This document shows positions 34,281-46,889 of a DNA stretch of 64,000 nucleotides, in pieces; position 1 is the first letter of the stretch, and each line of letters begins with the position of its first letter. A model generated the notes under the pieces. That model had not been told where the DNA came from. It was given only the letters and a program-made list of their open reading frames with translations, and searched no databases. Both the position numbers and the translations under genes were made by a program. This stretch comes from Isoetes taiwanensis (lineage: Eukaryota; Streptophyta; Lycopodiopsida; Isoetales; Isoetaceae): assembly GCA_021234155.1 (NCBI GenBank), contig JAJEKV010000005.1:8300216-8364215 (forward strand), read 5' to 3'.

Positions 34281-34288
34281 TTATATAG
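34281..34288 (-). promoter_or_regulatory. TATA box of the IBH1-like gene
   Basis: CTATATAA on the minus strand, 65-72 bp before the chosen start codon, a normal distance for a short 5' leader. Confidence 0.5.
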
Positions 34289-34439
34289 GGAGGAAAAAAA
34301 CCAAAAGGAAGAAAGAATAAAGAGAAACCAGATCTTGTCAGGATCTTGCAAATCGAAAGGATAGGCCAGATGCAGTGAACTGTAGCTAATGAAGCCCACG
34401 AAAACACGAATCCACAAACCAATATACTCCAATGGTAGA

Positions 34440-36780
34440 AATGATGCCTTTTAGTTCAGAAGTGGGCCTTTAAAGTCCCATAATGTGCCAAAAGGCCCTT
34501 GATATCCTCCCATGCCTTTCCACCTCATCCCTTTTTCAACTTCAAGGTAGAAATCCATGTGGGGATCCTCCCATTGCTCCCTGCCTAACCCTACCAATTC
34601 TTGTGCAAATTGGTACCAATTGTTGTGCCAATTGTCTCCCCGATGGTTGCCAGTTGTACAGCTCATCATTCATTGGCCTAACTCAAACAACTTGTATCCA
34701 ATAATTCTCAATTTGCGCACTCCTTTGCATGTGCGTTGCAGTTGAAACAACTGCATCTAGTTTAGATGCCATAGAGTATCGAGTTGCTCGCAGCCTCTAT
34801 ATGTGTTCTGATCTTCAAGAACATGTTCAAGGTGGGCCAACTGCGATGACTTCTAGGCATCCATTGATGGTGCAACTAGCACTGTATGGAGGACACTTAT
34901 AGTAGGTAAGATAGTCATTACCTAATTTTCCATTCTCAGCCCGTGCCTTTGGCATTGGGAAATCTTCCCACAGGTCCACTCGTGCACTATTTTGTTCACT
35001 AGTGGTGTGTACTTTTGCAATCACAAATACAATGAACACAACTTTGCTTCCGTTTGCATGACGAAATCAATCCCAACCCTATTCTTACACAATTTTATTC
35101 ATCCCATATAACAATAAATGAGATTGCAACTCCAGTAAGAATTAACTACTTTTACTACTAGCAGCATAGGAAATTTGACAAGAACATATGCCAAAGCTAT
35201 CTTTCAACAAACTCATCACTTTCTTTGGAATGCAATGCTTCAACCTACTTCTATTATTGACAAAATGTTAAAGAGAGTCACATGCCCAATAACTATTGAA
35301 ATAGTAAAAAAGTCATTGTGGCATTGAATAATCTACATTGCCTATGGTTACAACCTTGGCTTCTCGTCGGACTCTTGTGTGAGGCCGGAGAGTCCTTGTT
35401 TTTTGGTTATCATTATTAGTGCAATCCTGATAAAGTGTTGGTGTAGAACTGAAAACTAGTTATCAGTACTATTCCACCCATATAAGCCTAATAGGGTGAT
35501 TATTGGTTTGCTTCAACTAATAACAAAAATATGTGGCCTCCATTGTACATCCTCGGCCATATATTTGACACATAACGCCTCGGCCCGGCCTTTGGCCCTA
35601 GCGGGCCTTGGCCTTGGCCTTGCATGCCAAATATATGGCCTCGGACGTATGACCTGGGTCACACATTTTCAATTATCAGTCTCGGCAAGACCGATAACCT
35701 TACCTCTAGGGATTTAGAAGGTATGTTCTAGCGCGGACACCTCGATTCGACGTGACTTCTTCCTTTTTAGCCTACCAATATGTGACATAAAATAGGTTTG
35801 CAAAGGGTTGGCTTTGTAAAATATTCCTCATTTTTCTTCAAGTCCTCATCTCTCACGAGGATAATGTGAATACCCCCGAAGATATTTCGATTACACATTA
35901 GACATTCGAATTGCAAATAACAAGTGTTCATGCACACAAATGACTAGGTGACTTTGAAAAATGTCTAGCACGTGAGCCTCATTTTCGAGTACCATTTGAG
36001 ACAAGTGAAATAGAGACAAGTGAATAGTGTTTACGTAATTACCTATGATAGGTGTGTAGTAGACATGACATTGGTGCAAAATATACAACGTCTAGAATCT
36101 TAAGAGATACTATTGGTAAGTCTCTTCTATCAATGCGTCCAAGGATATAAATGTGCACATGCACATCCACATATACATAGTACTTTAAATGTTGGATGCT
36201 AAAAGTACAATCTATTGATGACGTCCAATCAAGACGCACATGCATATTAAAGGGAATGCAAACATGCACCGTACTTCAACATTCTAGCTTACATGGTATA
36301 GATATCATTGATATAAGATAAATGAAGCCCCAAATAAAACCAAAAAACAAATGAATAAAGATTAGAACATAGGTTATCACAACATATATAAGTGAGCTTC
36401 ATTTTTTGTTTGATGTAATATTTCCGTCCCAAGAAAAAATTTGAGAGAAACACGCGTGCTTCTAAAAAATAAAAAAACAAAAACAAAAATAAAAATGATA
36501 TGATGATACGACCCCTCTCTGGCCGCGATTCAAGCCGTCCGCAAGATTTGCATCTTCTGCTTGAATCATCAGGATATGGAATGGAGTGCCTTCTTCTCAG
36601 GCTAGAGTGCGTAGAATCCGACGTCTACTCCGGCGGCAACACATGTTTTCCGTAAAACAGATTCAACTTGCTAAACCTCTTATTAGCACAGGTATGAAAA
36701 AAATTGTAAGTTGCAGAATGTGATTTCCCCATTTCGTGCTTCATTTAATTCTGTCAATCGCATCCTCATCCTTGCACCTC
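34440..36780. other. Intergenic stretch
   Basis: A minus-strand frame at 35039-34827 (RVDLWEDFPMPKARAENGKL, then CPPYSASC) reads like part of a protein, perhaps a zinc-finger transposon fragment, but is too short to name. At 35580-35640 there is a GC-rich stretch with repeated GGCCTTGGCC. Nothing else is supportable. Confidence 0.25.
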
Positions 36781-36784
36781 TAGT

Positions 36785-38260
36785 TTAAGCTCGTCGTGTC
36801 TTTGACAAAATGCTGCGCCATTCTCTTCTGACATGGACTGCCATGATATTTGGCTATGTTGAGAGCAGGGAGGCTGAGTTAACATTGCGTTTCTTTAGAC
36901 AGATGTAAGAAGAAGCTTTCTCGTTGGATGCTTTAACTTATATCGCTGCATTGAAAGCATGTGCCAGTTAATGCGAAAAAGGAAGCAAGCGAGCAAATGG
37001 ATGGAAAGCTTGTGAAAATGGGTTGTCTCAGGATGGGCCGATTCAATATATGCCCCACTTCTTTGTGGACCCAAAAATTGTTTTTTCCTTCTGATCCAAC
37101 TTTGCAATATGCCTGGACCCATAAACCCAGAGAGATACATTATCAGATTCTTTCTTTAGGATTGGGATCAGATATCCTTGTGTCACTGCACTCTTATATA
37201 TGTACAAAAGCTGTGGCAGTTTAAATGATGCAAAAAAAATATACGGAGAGATGTCAATTCACAATGTGGTTTCATGCAATGCTATGATCTCAACCTATGC
37301 ACAACATGGTCTAGGCAATGAAGCTTTTCAGGTGTTGAAGCTGCAAAGTTTGGTTCCAGATCCTTTCATAGGTCAGCTTCATGCATGTGGAGTCATTGGG
37401 GCATTACCAGCAGGCAAGTTGTATTATTTGTGCATTCTTAGTTTTGAAATTGGTATTGATGTTGTCATATGCACCCAGCCCTTCTTGATACGTCTGAAAA
37501 TGTGGGAGTTTTCATGATGATCGAAAATATTCAAGAAGATGCATATCTGAAATGTAATTTCATGGAATGCTTTGATTCTTTGCATATGTCCAAAGATGGT
37601 CTTGGGAGACATCCGGATAATGTAACATGTATTGGAATAAATGATGCATATTAAAACTTTGCAACTCTAGCAGAAGGTAAAATGATCCATTCCTACATTG
37701 TTACAAGTATTGCAGTGTTGATGACGCATGTCAAATATTCTGCAGTATGAAGAGGCCTGACTTAATATCATGGAATGCCATGGTCATGTCATATTCACAA
37801 CGTGGTCTGAAAAAAGAGGCGCTTTGGTGCTTTCATGCACTACAGACTGAAGGCTTAGAGCAAGATAACTTTTATTGGTGCCCTTGATGCCTGTGCTAAT
37901 CTTGCGAGACTTGGTCAAGGCAAATTAGGCCATTCATGCATTTCGGATCGAGGGTATGAAGTGGATTGCTATGTTGGTACTGCCATCATTAACATGTATA
38001 ACAAGCGTGGACATCTTGAACGTGCATTTGGAGTCTTTCAAAAGATAACTGAGCAAAATGTGGTATCTTGGACGGTCATAATTTTAGCACTCTCTAACCA
38101 TGGTAAAGTTAATGAAGCTCTTGACTTTTTCTTCAAATGCAAGAAATTGGCGTAGAACCAAATGCAATTTCGCTTAATACTACTCTTTATTCATGCGGCC
38201 ATCTTTGGACTTATGAAGGTTGTCATGTCTTTGTATCGAGAAAAATGATGATATAACATC
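36785..38260 (+). pseudogene. PPR (pentatricopeptide repeat) protein pseudogene
   Basis: Fragments in changing frames show plant PPR repeats of the PLS type: VFDKMLRHSLLTWTAMI (36800-36850), LTYIAALKACAS (about 36930), YKSCGSLNDAKKIYGEM and NVVSCNAMISTYAQHG (37200-37310), a MKRPDLISWNAMVMSYSQRG block (37746-37806), and NMYNKRGHLERAFGVFQKI with NVVSWTVII (37990-38090). Such proteins bind organelle RNA. Several stops (for example after FFRQM) and frameshifts show this copy is dead. No DYW domain is recognisable after 38260. Confidence 0.75.
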
Positions 38261-41128
38261 ATTCCTCGCGGAGCATATAGAATGCATGCCGGATCTCCTT
38301 AGCGGGGTATGGGTGTGTCCGATGAGGGGAGGATTTTATTTCAAGCTCCTTTTGAAGCCAATACCGTGACATTGATTACTATGGTCAGCACATATAGGAA
38401 CTATTCGGAGGTAGAGTGAGGTCAGTGTGTATTGTATGTCATATGGACAAGGGGAGATTTTGTTTTCCAACTTCATGCATCATCGTAACATATCATTGGA
38501 TGTGCTATCCGGACTTAAACCGATTGCTTGCGTCATGATGATGGAACTCCAATGTTTAGAAATATATATCAACTAAGGTTCATGCCACGTAAAATTGTAA
38601 TTGGTCTTAAAGAAATCCTAACCATTGTTGGTATCCGACGGTCACCTGTAGAGGACCCCGGGTCAATTAATGTCTCACAATTTGCTTATAGTCGTGAGTC
38701 TTTATTGAATCAAGGAAAGGAGCAAAGCGCATTTTATCTTTGATGTGCTTATTGGAATGTTTGAAGAAAGGGAGCAAGCATGTTTATGTTGAAGAAGGAA
38801 ACAATAGATTGTGCCGATCTGGGCCAATTTGAGAGATTCTTGATTTGCAGAATGATTGCTTGGTTGGGCAGCATAGGTTGTGGAGATTAACCAGAGAATA
38901 TATGATACTACTTGATTTGTAAATGCAAAGATTGAAGAATAAAGTGTAGAAGACTGAGTAGACCCTCCATGTTGGTGTCTTGATTAGCACCAGAGAGTTA
39001 GTGCAAAGTGATATTAGAGGACAGATCATGGGTAATTGCAAGGTGGCTTGAGATACATATTTTAGGTTGGATGGTCAAGATTGAACGCATCTGATCGAGG
39101 CCGGCGAGAAAGAGCACACACCATGCGTGGCGAGATTGGACTCTCTTTTTGCTTTTCTACTTTTTTGTACTCTAGATTTGTTGCTTTTTATAATCTATAT
39201 GAAGCCTATTGTCCGTAAATATATTGACAAAATCTTTGGCAGAGTTCTCCAAGTTGTGGACATGGCAATTCTTGATAGTTCATGATAGTCGACGACAATC
39301 GACATCTGAGTAGTAATTGGTTACACGCCCCCGGGCTTCCGGAGTAGCCTCGCCATTGGAATTTTCGATTTTGAAACCAATTTGTGGAGGCTAGTGGGGA
39401 AATTACAATAGGGGCGTAGCTGTGGCACGTGAGGTCTCCCTTCCCTTTCTAGCGTCAAATCCATAACTACATTGTTGTAGGTAAATTTGTTTTCACTTTT
39501 TATTTGAATCTACCCGCTTTTCCTCGGCGGAAGGCACAGGGACCGTGAAGATGGCTAGGGGCGTAATGGCGAATGGCAATGCCAATAGCGGAACAAAATA
39601 TAAAGAATGGATTGTTTATTCCACAGACACCCAGGAGGACTTTACTCCCACAGGGACTCTCACCTTTTGTAGAGTCCCACGACTTAGCCTTTTGCTACCC
39701 TTCAGAATTGAATCACCCAAAAATTCTTTTGGTTATTTCTCGATCACTTTCGGCCAAGATTTTTAATTATAAGACATGCCAAGATTTTTTAATTATAAGA
39801 CATGTGAAAAAAATTAGGGGAAAATGCTTTTCAAAGCAAGATTGAGAAAGAAGAAAAGGATATATTATTAAGGCACTCAACCTTACACCACTCCTCAAAA
39901 TAGAATAGAATAGAATAGTTTTTTTAACACAAAAATGATTACGAGAAAAGCAAAGACTCAACACAAAAATGATTACGAGAAAATGATTAAGAGAATGATT
40001 TATGGTTCCATGGTTTGGTAACATATGTTCCAATGTCTTACCACGTTGTGCATATACCACCTATTCTCATATGGATAAAATCACTCAACTTCGGAATATA
40101 AGCCAACTTTTATTTCCAGTTCACAAAACTGTATAGTAGCCAGCCATTCATTCAAAGACATTAAATATAATATGCCAAGGAACACAAAATGGCTTTTGAA
40201 TATTGAACAAACCCATGAATGACCTATATGGATCTTCCATCACATATAAACTACAATATATTGAGTGCGAAGAACCAAAAAGAGGGAAGCATAGATCTTT
40301 ATAATGGAACAAAAGCATCACAAACAAAAAGCACCATTAACTTTTGGTGAATGGGTTGTCCTAACTTAAATGCTTGACTGGCCTTTGATTTAACGATGGT
40401 GCAAAAATACAAATAACTAGAAAGAAATGAGAAAATAAAAAATATCGCAGTGATCAAATGAGAAAAATAATGGGAATCCCATGATCGTTGACCATAGCTT
40501 CCATGTATCCTAAGAACACGGGAATACAAGGCAATAGTGCGGGCTCAAATCCCACATGTTCTCGAATTAATACATGATCAAAGCAGAATTTTAGCCTATA
40601 AATGATGGACTGGAAAAAAGAAATGTTCGCGGCGGCCTTGGCCGCCGCGATAAATTTCTTGTAATAACTAATGATGATACCAAAACATAAGCTCAATAGA
40701 ACCTGCGATAATAAAAAAAAAATGTGCTCTGTTAGTTGCCTTCAAAACTGTGATGTAGATGGGCGATTGTTCATTTGTTTGTTACTTGGTGATCTTTTTA
40801 TGTCCATGTCCTAGTTTGGTGCCTTTAATTTCTTGATGAATTTTGCGTGATAGAAAGCTGCTCAGGAACCACCAAACAACATGCCATAATTAGAAGCAAA
40901 CCAATTGATCTACAGAATTAAATCATGCTTACATCTAAGCAATGATAGAAACAATGGGAGTAGGATATCATCATAATACAAATATTAGTAAAGATATGGA
41001 ATGGTCAATGATTGCAAAACACCAAGGATGTTGGTGATATGGTCTGTGGGGTATGTGATAAAGGCTTGAAAATGTTGGGACCAATTGCATAACAATTTTC
41101 ATGAAGGATTTGCCATTTGGTGTGTTGG
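38261..41128. other. Intergenic stretch
   Basis: Mostly A/T-rich with no recognised gene. At 39755-39803 a 25-bp phrase (AAGATTTTTAATTATAAGAC) is tandemly duplicated; at 39898-39918 there is a short AATAG microsatellite; at 39930-39990 ACAAAAATGATTACGAGAAA occurs twice. Confidence 0.4.
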
Positions 41129-41131
41129 TTA

Positions 41132-43304
41132 CACTACAAAAATAAATCAGTATATTGACATCTGAACGTCGATGAACGACATCATGACATCGTTCAACGT
41201 CATCTATAACGACATCTGGACGTCCTTCAACGACGTCTAGACATGGAAATACCTGTCGCAACTGCGTCGTCCTTTAACGACGTCGTGACGTCGTTTAACG
41301 ACATCGTGTACAGGTGGCAATGGCTATGCTAGCGCGGTCAGCATCTGCCGATGCCAATGCGGCGCCACACAATCAATGTCGTTTAACGACGTCATCCACG
41401 TGGCAATAGTTATGCCAGCACAGCCAACATCGTGTACGCCATGCGGATGCCAGCGTGGCGCCACGATGTCCACGTCGTTGAACGACGTGTCATACATGGC
41501 ATTCACTTGCATACCACGTAATGCATAGTGGCAGTGATGCATCACTGGGACACGTGGCGTGCTACGTAAGCAACATCATTTGCTTAAATATATTAACAAA
41601 AAAAAAAAAACAAAAAAACATAAATGAGAAAAATTAATACATGTTAAAAAAATTTTAATTGAACCAGTAAACAAATATAAAATTAATACTACAAATCTAA
41701 ATTAATCATAGAAAAAGTCAATTAATCATTGAAAAAAAAAATATCATAAGAAATTCCAAAAATTTATAATTTAGTATCAAAAATTTAAATCAATCATAAA
41801 AATTTCAATTGATCGTTTAAAAAGTCCTAAACATTCACAATTATCATGAGAAATTCCAGAAAATTAGAATTAACTATCAAAAAATAAAAACATTGAGTTC
41901 AAATTATTTTATAGAATACAATCTCCCCATTGTTTTTAAGCTAAATACATTAATCAATAAATTTACAAAGTAAACGGTGAGAGCCTGGACCCAGAACACC
42001 TAGTTCCCTTCACTCAAGATGGAGTCGACCATGCCCTTGCGCAAGTCTCCTCAAATTTTCTTTAACCTAAATAAAGCATTAAACATTTTATTAGCATATT
42101 AAAAATTAAATGCTTACCTCAAATACGTACGAGGTGCCAAAGTTGTTTTGCAAGAACAACGCATCTTGTTAGGAGTGTACATGCAAAACAACAAATTCAA
42201 TGATTAGAAATATATTAATATAAATAAACTTAAAGGAAAAAAATTGAAAAACAAGGGGCGTGGAAGGGGATGTCTTTCAACAACGCCCCCTTCTTGGATG
42301 GCGAAGATAAATTAAGGACATCTCCAAATTGTGTTTAACCTAAATAAAGCATTGACAATAAAGTTCAAATTATTTCATAAGATATAGTCTCCCTAATTTA
42401 TTTTTAAGCTACAGTTCAAATTATTTTGACGATAATTTTGAGTTCAAATTATAGGATATAGTCTTCCCAAATTTTTTAAACTAAATACATCAATTAATAT
42501 ATTCACAAGAATAAACGGTGAGCTTGGATCCGGAATACATAGTCCCCCTCCACTGAAGATGGAGTCGACCATGCCCTTGCCCAAGTCTCCCCAAATTTTG
42601 TTTAACCTAAAAAAAAGTTTGACATGGCAGAAATGGTGGCGTGCCACCGTGACATGTCAGCAAGCTATGAGGCCAACTTGGCCACGTCAGATATTTTAGA
42701 CGTCGTTTAACGACAACATGTCGATGTGGCAGAATACGGCGGCATGTTAGCATGGTATGTCAGCAAGCCACGTAAGCATGGTCGACACGTCAGACGTCTT
42801 TCAACAACGTCATGTCGACATGGCAGAATACGGAGGCGTGCCAGCGTGGCACGTCAGTAAACTACGAGGCCGACTTGGCCACATCAGATATCATAGACGT
42901 CGTTTAACGACATCATGTCGACGTGGCAGAACACGACGACGTGCCAGCGTGGCATGTCAGCAAGCCACGAGGCTGACTTGGCCACGTTAGATATCATAGA
43001 CGTCGTTTAACGACATCATGTCGATGTGGCAGAACACGATGGCGTGCCAGCGTGGCATGTCAGCAAGCCACGAGGCTGACTTGGCCACATCAGATATCCT
43101 AGACGTCGTTTAACGATGTCCCATCGACATGGAAGAATATGACGGCGTGCCAGCGTGGCATGTCAGCAAGCTACGCAAGCATAGTCGACATGTCAGATCC
43201 AAGCCTTGTCAGACGTCGTTTAACGACGGCAATGTCGTTGAACAATGTTGACGTTATTAGAGGACGTCTGGACGTTGCTTAACGACACTGTGACGTTTGT
43301 AATG
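41132..43304. mobile_element. Non-autonomous CACTA element
   Basis: The left end is CACTACAAAAATAAATCAG; the right end on the other strand is CATTACAAACGTC, so the short inverted repeat is CAYTACAAA. A TTA duplication flanks it (41129-41131 and 43305-43307), the 3-bp size expected for CACTA. Subterminal regions are full of GACGTCGTTTAACGAC and its variants (41165-41500 and 42690-43290), the usual transposase-binding repeats of this superfamily. The right side repeats a block of roughly 100-150 bp (GTGGCAGAACACGA, CAGCGTGGCATGTCAGCAAG) about six times. There is also an internal direct duplication (41960-42110 and 42510-42615). No transposase is encoded. Confidence 0.8.
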
Positions 43305-43307
43305 TTA

Positions 43308-43719
43308 GTCCTATGAATTTCGGGTGTAACGGTATGGATTCAGAAACTGATGTTCTCAAGGGTTAGGCAAGATGATAACACTAGAAAGAGCCTCCCAATT
43401 GAACCTAATCCATTAAATGGTAGAAGCAACCCTCTATACATTAGCGTCTTGATAATCCTGCATAAGTAATGAGTTTAATATGTTATTGTGTCTCGTCGAT
43501 GTTTGAGGAGTGTGTTTTAATATGCCAACATAGTGTTCATTAGCCAATGAAGAATGTTTAGCCCCTTCTGGTTCCGAGGCATGAAGGCAAATTTAAGACA
43601 AAAGTAAAATTCGAAAACCAAAGGCACACAAAAGAGAATAGATGAATAGACAAGACACACATAACCCATAACAAAAATCAATTAGATAGAATTCCCTTAC
43701 ATATATTTCAACAAGATAT
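43308..43719. other. Spacer downstream of the EF-hand gene
   Basis: Unique A/T-rich sequence that probably includes the 3' untranslated region of the minus-strand EF-hand gene. No other feature is seen. Confidence 0.3.
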
Positions 43720-44283
43720 TTACATCATATTACATAGGTCTGCAATTCCATTTCCAGTTGCGCCTATAATTCCATTTCCCATTCCATATCCAATTCCAGA
43801 AAAGAGATAGGTGTAGGGTGGTCTAGGTTGAGGATGGTATATCCAGTGTGGAGGAGGGTAAGGATAAGTTGGATATGGCGAAAAAGATGGAGGATAAGGC
43901 ATCATATTTCGAGAGGCACTTCCAAACGGGGGCAAATGTGCACGAGGAAAAGAACACCTAGTGCATAATGTATGGTTGAATAAAATATACCTGCAATTGC
44001 TACAAAAACTTTTAGTCTTAAGAACATAGTAGAGAGTAGCACATTCCCAAAAATCTAACACATGATTTCTATCCTTATCTAGGATGTCAAAGTAGCCCAT
44101 GACTTGGTCTCGCAGGTCTGGTCTCAACACCTTGTAGAGTTCAGAACGGCTGATATAGCCATCGCCATTCTGGTCCGTTTTTTTAAACAAATTGATGCCT
44201 TGGGTCCTTTCCGACTCTAGAAGAGTGTGGTAGAAGGCAAAGGCCCTATTGTGAAGAGAAATCATATCTTCGCTCATTGCCAT
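43720..44283 (-). CDS. EF-hand calcium-binding protein with Cys-rich and Pro/Tyr-rich tail
   Basis: An intact single-exon frame of 187 residues. EF-hand 1 (about residues 37-48) is DQNGDGYISRSE, with all canonical calcium ligands at loop positions 1, 3, 5, 9 and 12. EF-hand 2 (about 69-80) is DKDRNHVLDFWE, also acceptable (D, D, N, D, E). A putative zinc-binding CSNC...CTRC pair follows (about 94-109), then a Pro/Tyr-rich segment (PYPTYPYPPPHW) and a Gly-rich end. The two-EF-hand plus CxxC layout matches a plant family whose role is not well defined. The start is ambiguous between Met 1 and Met 3. Confidence 0.75.
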   Translation of the reverse strand: MAMSEDMISLHNRAFAFYHTLLESERTQGINLFKKTDQNGDGYISRSELYKVLRPDLRDQVMGYFDILDKDRNHVLDFWECATLYYVLKTKSFCSNCRYILFNHTLCTRCSFPRAHLPPFGSASRNMMPYPPSFSPYPTYPYPPPHWIYHPQPRPPYTYLFSGIGYGMGNGIIGATGNGIADLCNMM

Positions 44284-44360
44284 GACAAAGAGGCTATCTT
44301 CTCACAGGTTTCTTGTGCTCTGGCAAGAACTTGTTACCAATGCTCACTCTTTGCAACTCT

Positions 44361-44486
44361 GTACAAGTAAAATAGCCAAGGTCAATCATCATAATGTTTC
44401 CGTGTTGACATGGTCAAGATGTTGTACAAGTAAAATAGCCAATGTCAATCGTCATAATGTTTCCGTGTTGACATGGTCAAGATGTT
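44361..44486. repeat. 63-bp tandem duplication upstream of the EF-hand gene
   Basis: Two adjacent copies beginning GTACAAGTAAAATAGCCAA, with three differences, about 80 bp upstream of the EF-hand start. They could change that gene's promoter spacing. Confidence 0.8.
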
Positions 44487-44993
44487 GAACCAGCACGTTT
44501 TAGAATTTCAAGTTTTTACCACAAGATTGTGTCTGCACAAACCATATTAGAATACGTAATAATCGTCACTAGGAGAAACAATAGATCAACAGTTTCCTTA
44601 GAGAGGACAAAACTAGATGCGAAACTGGGGCCCGCGAAAATGTTGCCAGTATTTTTGGAACGCAAGTTCTGAATTCATCGATGTTGCCTTGTCAGAGGAA
44701 ACCCCTTGTTTCGAGGTTTTGCTCATGAAATGATTCTCCTGACGGCTGATCAACGGGTCATCATGAAAATATGTGAAGGATAAAGAACTGTGCATTGTAA
44801 ACGAATCTCTGTTTCAGCAGCATTTTGGGTCAAAACAAGCCATGGCAATAAATTAGTCAAGCAGAATGACTTGCAAGCAAGCTAAGGGATATGTGACATA
44901 TTCAACATTTATTTATAGCAGCATGGAAATCTTACAGTGTATGTAAAGAATTGTGAATAAATAGTTATTGTAAATGAATATATCTATCTAAAT
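44487..44993. other. Spacer between the EF-hand gene and the glutaredoxin-like pseudogene
   Basis: No recognised feature. The end nearest 44993 would be the 3' region of the glutaredoxin-like gene. Confidence 0.3.
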
Positions 44994-46870
44994 TCAGCAG
45001 CATATAGGGCATCTAATGAGGCCATTTTCATTACAGTCAGGCCATCTAGAGATCACACCTCCTTCTGAAACAAGTTTGCAGCTTCCACTGCACTCCAAAC
45101 AAGGGATGAATCTGAGGCCTCCACATCCATCACATATCTTAAAAGGGTCTTCTTTAGGAATGCCCTCTAAGAGCTTTACTAGCTTGCCTTCTTCATGTAG
45201 TTTGGCAACCTCTTCTGATCCTCCAATGTATCTGCCCTTAATAAACAACCTAGGGACAGGAAGTGAAATGCCAAGGAGATCCTTCATTTCTTGCCTAAAA
45301 TCTGAATGCATAGACACATCTCTTTCATCTACCGCCACGCGAAAACTGCGAAGAATTAGATGCATGTTATTGCAGTCATTGAATGTTTTCCTGATCCCTT
45401 GTAAGCTTGTTGTATAGAATACTACAAGATTCTCACCTCCAGGAGGACATCTCCACTCAAAACAATCCAAAAGGGTTGTTATGAATGAGTTTCTTTGCTT
45501 CAGAATCAATAGGGGATACCTTGGAAAAAGAAATCTTTTTAGCAGTACCACCACTAGCAGCATAGGCACCAGCAGCAGCAGCAGCAGCAGCAGGAACATT
45601 ATTTCTGTCTGAAAATCCATCTTTGAAGGACCATAAATTTTCCCAAAAGCCGGTGTCATATATCTTATTTCCTTTCATGGCAGACCCAGCTCCTACAAGG
45701 AAATGCTTATCAGAACGTGTTTGCCTGCTCATAAGAGGGGTGCCCTCATTAGATGTGCTCCAGGATGTAGAAGTGCTTAAATCAAAGCATGTTCTAGCAT
45801 TCCAATCCTCCACAGTAACCTGTTTGAAAGCTTTTTCTATTGATGCTAGCAAATCAGGATCAAAAACTGGACTTCTAGCTTCTCTGTTGGCAGGAGTAGA
45901 ACCTTTCCTAGGTGTGCAGAATTCCCTGTTATAAACATAAGAACTTTTCCTTGGAGATGGAGTGCACAACTTTTGTCTAGCAGAAGGTGAATCTGCTACA
46001 AAGTGTTTCAGCTTATTACCGGATTTTTCAGTCCTCCGGTGTTATGGGAGATTTTGGGCGGTGATTTTCTATATTTCTCAAAGGCATCAAGGGTTTAACC
46101 TCGGAGGCATCTCTGCAGAATATATTACCAATCTTAGAAGAAAGATTATGCCTCGAGGTGTTGCAATCTTGCCTCCTTTTTGCTTCCAACAGTGCCAATT
46201 CTCTTTTTTAACTTATTTGGAGAGTCATTTTCCTTGCCTCCCTTTCTTGACCTAGAACAAGCCTTTCCTCTTCTACTCACATAGTAACAATAAATTTCTT
46301 TCAACAGCTTGTCTAGTGCGGATGGGCTTATGCCATCCCCGGCAAATATTGAATCAATTTCTTCACTTTGCTGCATTCTTGTGAGGGGACAATGATCTGC
46401 TATATATGTTTTTTGCTCCATCGGGGCGATGCCCATTGTGGATCATTCAAGCAATCATCTTCTAACCCTTCCATTAGCTCCCAAATATTGATAACCTCGG
46501 GTTTAGAACAAACCTCTGCAATATCGGCCACGATTCTTTGGCAAAGCTTGCATCTGAAACTTCATCTGCGAGAAGCGAGTTGGAATAATACCACTTTCTT
46601 GATTAATGCGTAGCTTCTAAAATAGGCTTATTATTTACTTGCCCGCTCATCCCTTCTTCACAATTTGTTGTGCATGTTCCTTTGTTAATCGCCAGATAGT
46701 TCTCATCGGACTCGTCATCCGGTGAATCCCAATTCGAAAACCCATATGTGGTCAATGTTAGGGCCACAAAATGATGGCGATGTTTGCGTTTGTGTAGGGA
46801 AATCAAATGAAAAATTGCATTCTCCTTTTCCTGTGTGAAAGTGGAAGCCTTTTGATCATGCACAACCCAT
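44994..46870 (-). pseudogene. Glutaredoxin domain-containing Cys-rich protein, broken
   Basis: On the minus strand the hallmarks of the plant At5g39865-type family appear in order but in changing frames. MGCA then a stop then SK is at 46870, where MGC-A/V-SSK, a probable myristoylation start, is expected. HHFVALTLTTYG is at about 46770, EVINIWELMEGLEDD at about 46490-46445, and a Ser/Thr-rich region with FDPDLLASIEKAF at 45969-45830. A poly-Ala run from a CAG repeat is at 45570-45595. The glutaredoxin fold begins CPPGGENLVVFYTTSLQGIR (about 45445), then FRVAVDERDVSMHSDFRQEM and PVPRLFIKGRYIGG, and a tail of four Cys pairs (CDGC, CLEC, SGSC, CPICC). The frame breaks between HNNP and the glutaredoxin domain near 45465, in a CCCTTTTGG run. 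A nonsense codon at position 5 plus at least three frame changes indicate a pseudogene, though the C-terminal 160 codons are still open. Confidence 0.75.
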
Positions 46871-46889
46871 CTCTCCCTTGTCTTCAAAA

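Noticed and set aside
34217-34432. 72-codon N-terminal extension of the IBH1-like protein
   Set aside because: It overlaps the TATA box and is hydrophobic, unlike the family; the internal Met gives the expected domain start.
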